This document shows, in pieces, positions 61,129 through 64,000 of a stretch of DNA of 64,000 bases (positions are counted from its first letter, which is position 1; the number at the start of each line of letters is the position of its first letter). Under the pieces are notes generated by a model. That model was not told where the DNA came from. It ran no database searches and worked only from the letters and a program-made list of their open reading frames with translations. The translations under genes and the position numbers were made by a program. This DNA comes from Leadbetterella sp964489955 (lineage in GTDB: Bacteria; Bacteroidota; Bacteroidia; Cytophagales; Spirosomataceae): contig CAZBAV010000002.1 of NCBI GenBank assembly GCA_964489955.1, forward strand, positions 1-64,000, read 5' to 3'.

Positions 61129-61251
61129 TCACTTAATCTTCACTACCTCAAAGAAACATAGTTCATTATCTGTTCCTCTGTATTTTGCTTCTATTTTGTA
61201 GCATTTCGTTTCGTTAAAATCTTTAATGTATAATGAGGACTTTAGGTGTAG
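61129..61251 (-). pseudogene. decayed C-terminal ORF fragment (copy 2)
   Basis: The leftward frame encodes 40 residues (LHLKSSLYIKDFNETKCYKI, EAKYRGTDNELCFFEVVKIK) after an in-frame TAG (61254-61252) and ends in TGA; no start lies between. The segment resembles the relic at 27925-27990 in both protein and DNA. The parent protein is unknown. Confidence 0.55.
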
Positions 61252-61373
61252 CTATGGTTTTCTGCTATCTTAGAAGTAAGCGATTTAAGCTGAAATGAGA
61301 TAATTGTATAGGGTCAAACGCAGTAGTTTTGTGGGGAGTCTGTATTGGAACACAATATAGATGTACTAGAATT

Positions 61374-61413
61374 TGTGATGTTAAAGAAAGCTATGCAATT
61401 CTTTAACATCACA
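61374..61413. other. long AT-rich hairpin downstream of deoD
   Basis: TGTGATGTTAAAGAA (61374-61388) pairs perfectly over 15 bp with TTCTTTAACATCACA (61399-61413) around AGCTATGCAA. It lies 20 nt after the deoD stop. There is no GC core or T-run, so it is not a classical terminator; it may be a protein-binding or attenuating site. Confidence 0.5.
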
Positions 61414-61432
61414 TAAATATGTGGAATAGATT

Positions 61433-62134
61433 TTACGCCAAACCTAATGCAATCTGCATCATTTCATTAAACGTTTTTTCACGGTCTTCTTGGGAGGAGG
61501 CAGAACCTGTTAGAATATTGTCACTCACTGTAAGTAAGGCCAATCCTTTAACCCCAAAACGGGCTGCCATGGTATACAATATTTCGGTTTCCATATCTAC
61601 GCCTAGAATTCCATGTTGTTTCCATACATCCCAGCGGTTCGGGAAGAGGTCATAAAACGTGTTGGTGCTGAATACTGAACCCGGATGTACTTTTATGTTA
61701 TTTTCCTGAGCTATTTGGTATGCTTTAACCAATAAATCGAAACTCGCTGTAGCTGCATAATGTTGGTTACCGAAAAGCACAGTGTTGGCGTCAGAGTCTC
61801 CAGAAGCGGATTGTACCAAAATTACTTGACCCAGATCTAGCTCTTCTTGTATAGAGCCGCATGTGCCCACACGGATAAGGTTTTGGCATTTATGAGTATT
61901 AATTAACTCATGGATGTAAATTCCGGCACTTCCCATACCCATGCCAGTTCCTTGGATAGACACCCGCTGGCCTTTGTAAAGACCGGTAAAACCAAACATA
62001 TTTCTAACTTTATTGTAGCAAACTACGTCCGTTAGGAAATTCTCTGCCACAAATTTTGCCCTTAAAGGATCGCCGGGTAATAAAACCGTTTCTGCAATAT
62101 CGCCAACATTGGCTTCCAGGTGTATACTTCTCAT
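61433..62134 (-). CDS. deoD: purine-nucleoside phosphorylase (DeoD type)
   Basis: DeoD splits purine (deoxy)nucleosides with phosphate. The hexameric low-Mr type is shown by TVLLPGDPLRAKFVAENFLT, GTGMGMGSAGIYIHELI, VGTCGSIQEELDLG, the purine-site GILGVDMETEILYTMAARFG, and the catalytic Asp in LTVSDNILTG (the usual SDH is SDN). The catalytic Arg in EDREKTF is kept. Length 233 aa is normal. It lies 164 nt downstream of an ALDH16-like gene on the same strand. Confidence 0.94.
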   Translation of the reverse strand: MRSIHLEANVGDIAETVLLPGDPLRAKFVAENFLTDVVCYNKVRNMFGFTGLYKGQRVSIQGTGMGMGSAGIYIHELINTHKCQNLIRVGTCGSIQEELDLGQVILVQSASGDSDANTVLFGNQHYAATASFDLLVKAYQIAQENNIKVHPGSVFSTNTFYDLFPNRWDVWKQHGILGVDMETEILYTMAARFGVKGLALLTVSDNILTGSASSQEDREKTFNEMMQIALGLA

Positions 62135-62143
62135 ATTTTATTA

Positions 62144-62174
62144 AGCTATCAGCCTTCAGCTATCAGCTGTCAGC
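62144..62174. repeat. short imperfect tandem repeat (AGCTATCAGC-type)
   Basis: The gap between deoD and the ALDH gene has repeated TCAGC units (AGCTATCAGC, CTTCAGCTATCAGC, TGTCAGC), echoed by TTTTCAGCTAATAGCTATC near 62227. It is simple-sequence DNA with no clear function. Confidence 0.55.
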
Positions 62175-62298
62175 TTTTTTTGTTTACGTCTTTTTGTTTT
62201 TGAGCTGTCAACTTTGAGTCCTTCGTTTTCAGCTAATAGCTATCTACTTAATTTCAGCAAATTTCTGATTGCAATTTCACTTTTAGTTTTTCACTCTT

Positions 62299-64000
62299 TT
62301 ACGCTCCATAAGGTATCCAAATGTTTTTCACTTCTGTAGCGTGTTTTAGGAACTCTTTTCCCAATGGGTTTGTAAGCCAGTCGTAATGTTTTCCGTAATT
62401 TATCCACGTTCTTTTCATACTATCAGAAGCGAGTAATTCAGCTTTTTTACTGCCTTCTTCTGTTCCAAAATACCAAAGTCCTTCCACATCGTAGTGTTTT
62501 GCCAGGTCCTGTACCAGCTCTTCTTTTTTACCGGTAATAATATTGATCACACCAGCTGGCACATCAGATGTATCTAGGATCTGGTACAAGTCGGTTGCTA
62601 AAAGAGGGGCAGTTTCGGATGGAATCACCACTGTGGTATTACCCATAGAAATAGCCGAGATTACGGATGTTACCAAAGCTAGCAGTGGAAATTCGTCCGG
62701 ACAAACGATCCCCAAAACACCAACTGGTTCATTCATGGCCAACGTTACGTTTCTCTGGGTAGTAGAATGTACTTTTCCGTCGTATTTATCTGCCCAAGCG
62801 GCATAGGAGAATATCCGTTCTATACTTTTGGTCACTTCTGTTTCTGCATCCTTTGCGGAGTATCCCGCCGTTTCCAGAAGTCGGGTTTCAAACTCCTTCT
62901 GCCTTGCAGATAAATTCTCGGCAATGAAATATAACACCTGGGCTTTAGCATGTGCAGCAGTTTCTGCCCATTTTGCTGCGTGGGCCGCTTCTACTGCATT
63001 TCGTATATCTTTACGGCTGCCTTCACCTACCTCTCCCACAGATTCCCCAGCTGGGTTTTTTACTTCAATAGAATATCCGCTATCTGGTCGGGCTTGCTTG
63101 CCGCCAATATACATTTTTGGCGTACGGTCTATTGATTTATTGCCGGCAACAGCTTTTGTGGACGTTTTAAAACTAAACGATTTGTCTGAGAATGCCTCAA
63201 TTTTTGGCTTTGCGTATTCTAATAAACCTTCCAGACCTCCCTCACGCCCAAAGCCTGACTCACGGTACCCCCCAAAGCCCGCTGCAGCATCAAAGGCGTT
63301 GGTGCAGTTTATCCAAATACTTCCAGCTTTAATTTTTGGTGCAACATCAAGTGCCAGGTTTATATTCTCTGTCCATATGCTTGCCGCTAAACCATACCTC
63401 GTATTATTGGCGAGTTTAATAGCTTCTTGATGACTTCTAAAAGTCATGGCAACTAATACAGGGCCAAAAATTTCTTCCTGGGCAATAACCGCGGATGGTG
63501 ATACATTAAGGAAAAGAGTAGGAGGGTAGAAGCATCCACTAGCAGGTACGTTTTTCAATTGCCAAACTTCGTTTCCTTCCTCTTTGCCTTTTTCTACATA
63601 TTTAGAAATAATGTTTTGCTGTTCAGAACTAATGACAGCACCCATGTCAACTCCTTTGTCAAGCGGATTACCTACAACTAGCTTTTGTAAACGAGTTTTT
63701 ATTTTGGCATATAGTTTTTCCGCTATGCTTTCTTGTACCAAAAGTCTTGAACCGGCACAGCAAACCTGACCTTGGTTAAACCAGATGGCATCAACTATTC
63801 CTTCTACAGCAGAATCCATATCCGAGTCTTCAAACACTATAAACGGAGATTTTCCACCTAGCTCCAAAGTGAGCTTTTTGCCTGTTCCTGCTGTATTTTT
63901 TCTAATCAATTTACCCACTTCTGTCGAGCCTGTAAAGGCAATCTTCTGGACATCAGGATGTTTTGTTAAAGCTTCGCCAACAGAACCGTGTCCCGTAAGG
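62299..64000 (-). CDS. ALDH16-like tandem aldehyde dehydrogenase, 5' end outside the window
   Basis: The frame reads leftward and is open to the window edge (567 codons visible). The first visible part is the catalytic half of an ALDH: AFTGSTEVGKLIRKN, the Glu in LTLELGGKSPF and the nucleophile Cys in FNQGQVCCAGSRLL. A second ALDH-like domain (from MYIGGKQARPDSGY) has the NAD-binding half (GVLGIVCPDEFPLLALVTSV) but ends near FGTEEGSKKAELLASDSMKR without a Glu/Cys active site. This double layout with a dead second domain is that of ALDH16. With DeoD next door, acetaldehyde oxidation is a plausible role. Confidence 0.88.
   Translation of the reverse strand, partial: LTGHGSVGEALTKHPDVQKIAFTGSTEVGKLIRKNTAGTGKKLTLELGGKSPFIVFEDSDMDSAVEGIVDAIWFNQGQVCCAGSRLLVQESIAEKLYAKIKTRLQKLVVGNPLDKGVDMGAVISSEQQNIISKYVEKGKEEGNEVWQLKNVPASGCFYPPTLFLNVSPSAVIAQEEIFGPVLVAMTFRSHQEAIKLANNTRYGLAASIWTENINLALDVAPKIKAGSIWINCTNAFDAAAGFGGYRESGFGREGGLEGLLEYAKPKIEAFSDKSFSFKTSTKAVAGNKSIDRTPKMYIGGKQARPDSGYSIEVKNPAGESVGEVGEGSRKDIRNAVEAAHAAKWAETAAHAKAQVLYFIAENLSARQKEFETRLLETAGYSAKDAETEVTKSIERIFSYAAWADKYDGKVHSTTQRNVTLAMNEPVGVLGIVCPDEFPLLALVTSVISAISMGNTTVVIPSETAPLLATDLYQILDTSDVPAGVINIITGKKEELVQDLAKHYDVEGLWYFGTEEGSKKAELLASDSMKRTWINYGKHYDWLTNPLGKEFLKHATEVKNIWIPYGA

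Larger units (their letters stand above)
60751..61432. other. 682-nt gene-poor stretch
   Basis: AT-rich, without an intact gene. It holds a decayed ORF fragment (61129-61251) and a long AT-rich hairpin (61374-61413), described separately. Nothing else convincing is seen. Confidence 0.6.

Noticed and set aside
62828..63430. 200-residue plus-strand frame
   Set aside because: Antisense to the tandem ALDH gene, which has clear catalytic motifs; the plus frame is a codon-bias shadow.
1..64000. CRISPR arrays, rRNA, tRNA, insertion-sequence transposases
   Set aside because: No regularly spaced repeats, no rRNA-like blocks, no cloverleaf pattern that I could support, and no transposase gene were seen by eye; a tRNA or small RNA scan was not possible.

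Overview
The window looks like an AT-rich chromosomal segment of a Bacteroidota bacterium, probably Cytophagia (Spirosomataceae-like; genus not determinable by eye). Reasons: a SusC/SusD pair, LytS/LytTR regulators with a Y_Y_Y/propeller sensor, PepSY-like small proteins, DUF5695, Bacteroidota-type AMP nucleosidase, A-rich leaders instead of Shine-Dalgarno sites, and several TAnnTTTG -7 promoter elements. A 10-N assembly gap lies at 16014-16023.

Layout. (1) 1-6740 is one end of a temperate phage or phage-like element: a leftward early operon (RecT, small hypotheticals, a LuxR-type HTH, a Cro-like protein), a palindrome-rich switch region, a rightward LexA/CI-type S24 repressor, then four secreted or lipoprotein genes (possible lysogenic-conversion cargo) and a small XRE protein. 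(2) 6845-11775 is housekeeping: pepP, OsmC, xerD, a TPR protein, amn. (3) 11776-22615 holds a membrane AraC regulator, a DJ-1/PfpI protein fused to a beta-lactamase fold whose active site is destroyed, a secreted unknown, a LytS-LytTR system, and a hyaluronan/chitin-synthase-like glycosyltransferase. (4) 22879-32074 holds DinB, two small ABC systems, a CxxC/HMA-like pair behind twin Fur-like palindromes, an HTH-DUF4870 protein, EamA, TatD and an oxidoreductase. (5) 32130-38657 holds MscS, Kup, a small accessory island (ParDE plus an MltR-like gene, each preceded by related attC-like inverted repeats), and a KdpE/short-KdpD pair. (6) 38740-50446 holds glutathione peroxidase, MenA, an MDR reductase, a ClbS/DfsB protein, a response regulator-kinase-PepSY-PepSY operon, DUF5695, DUF493, and an S74-chaperoned YadA-head-like surface protein. 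(7) 50560-64000 holds a 7TM-LytTR regulator, SusD/SusC, a DPP4-type S9 peptidase, an AraC regulator, DeoD, and the 3' part of an ALDH16-like tandem aldehyde dehydrogenase.

How genes may work together: RecT with the switch defines phage lysogeny; SusCD, the secreted DPP4 and the AraC regulator may form a peptide or glycan uptake locus; DeoD with the tandem ALDH fits deoxynucleoside catabolism (acetaldehyde disposal); the four-gene two-component/PepSY operon looks like an envelope stress circuit. The most unusual items are the dead-enzyme fusion, the attC-like cassette island, the phage-adjacent secretome, the twin operators, and two decayed copies of one unknown gene.
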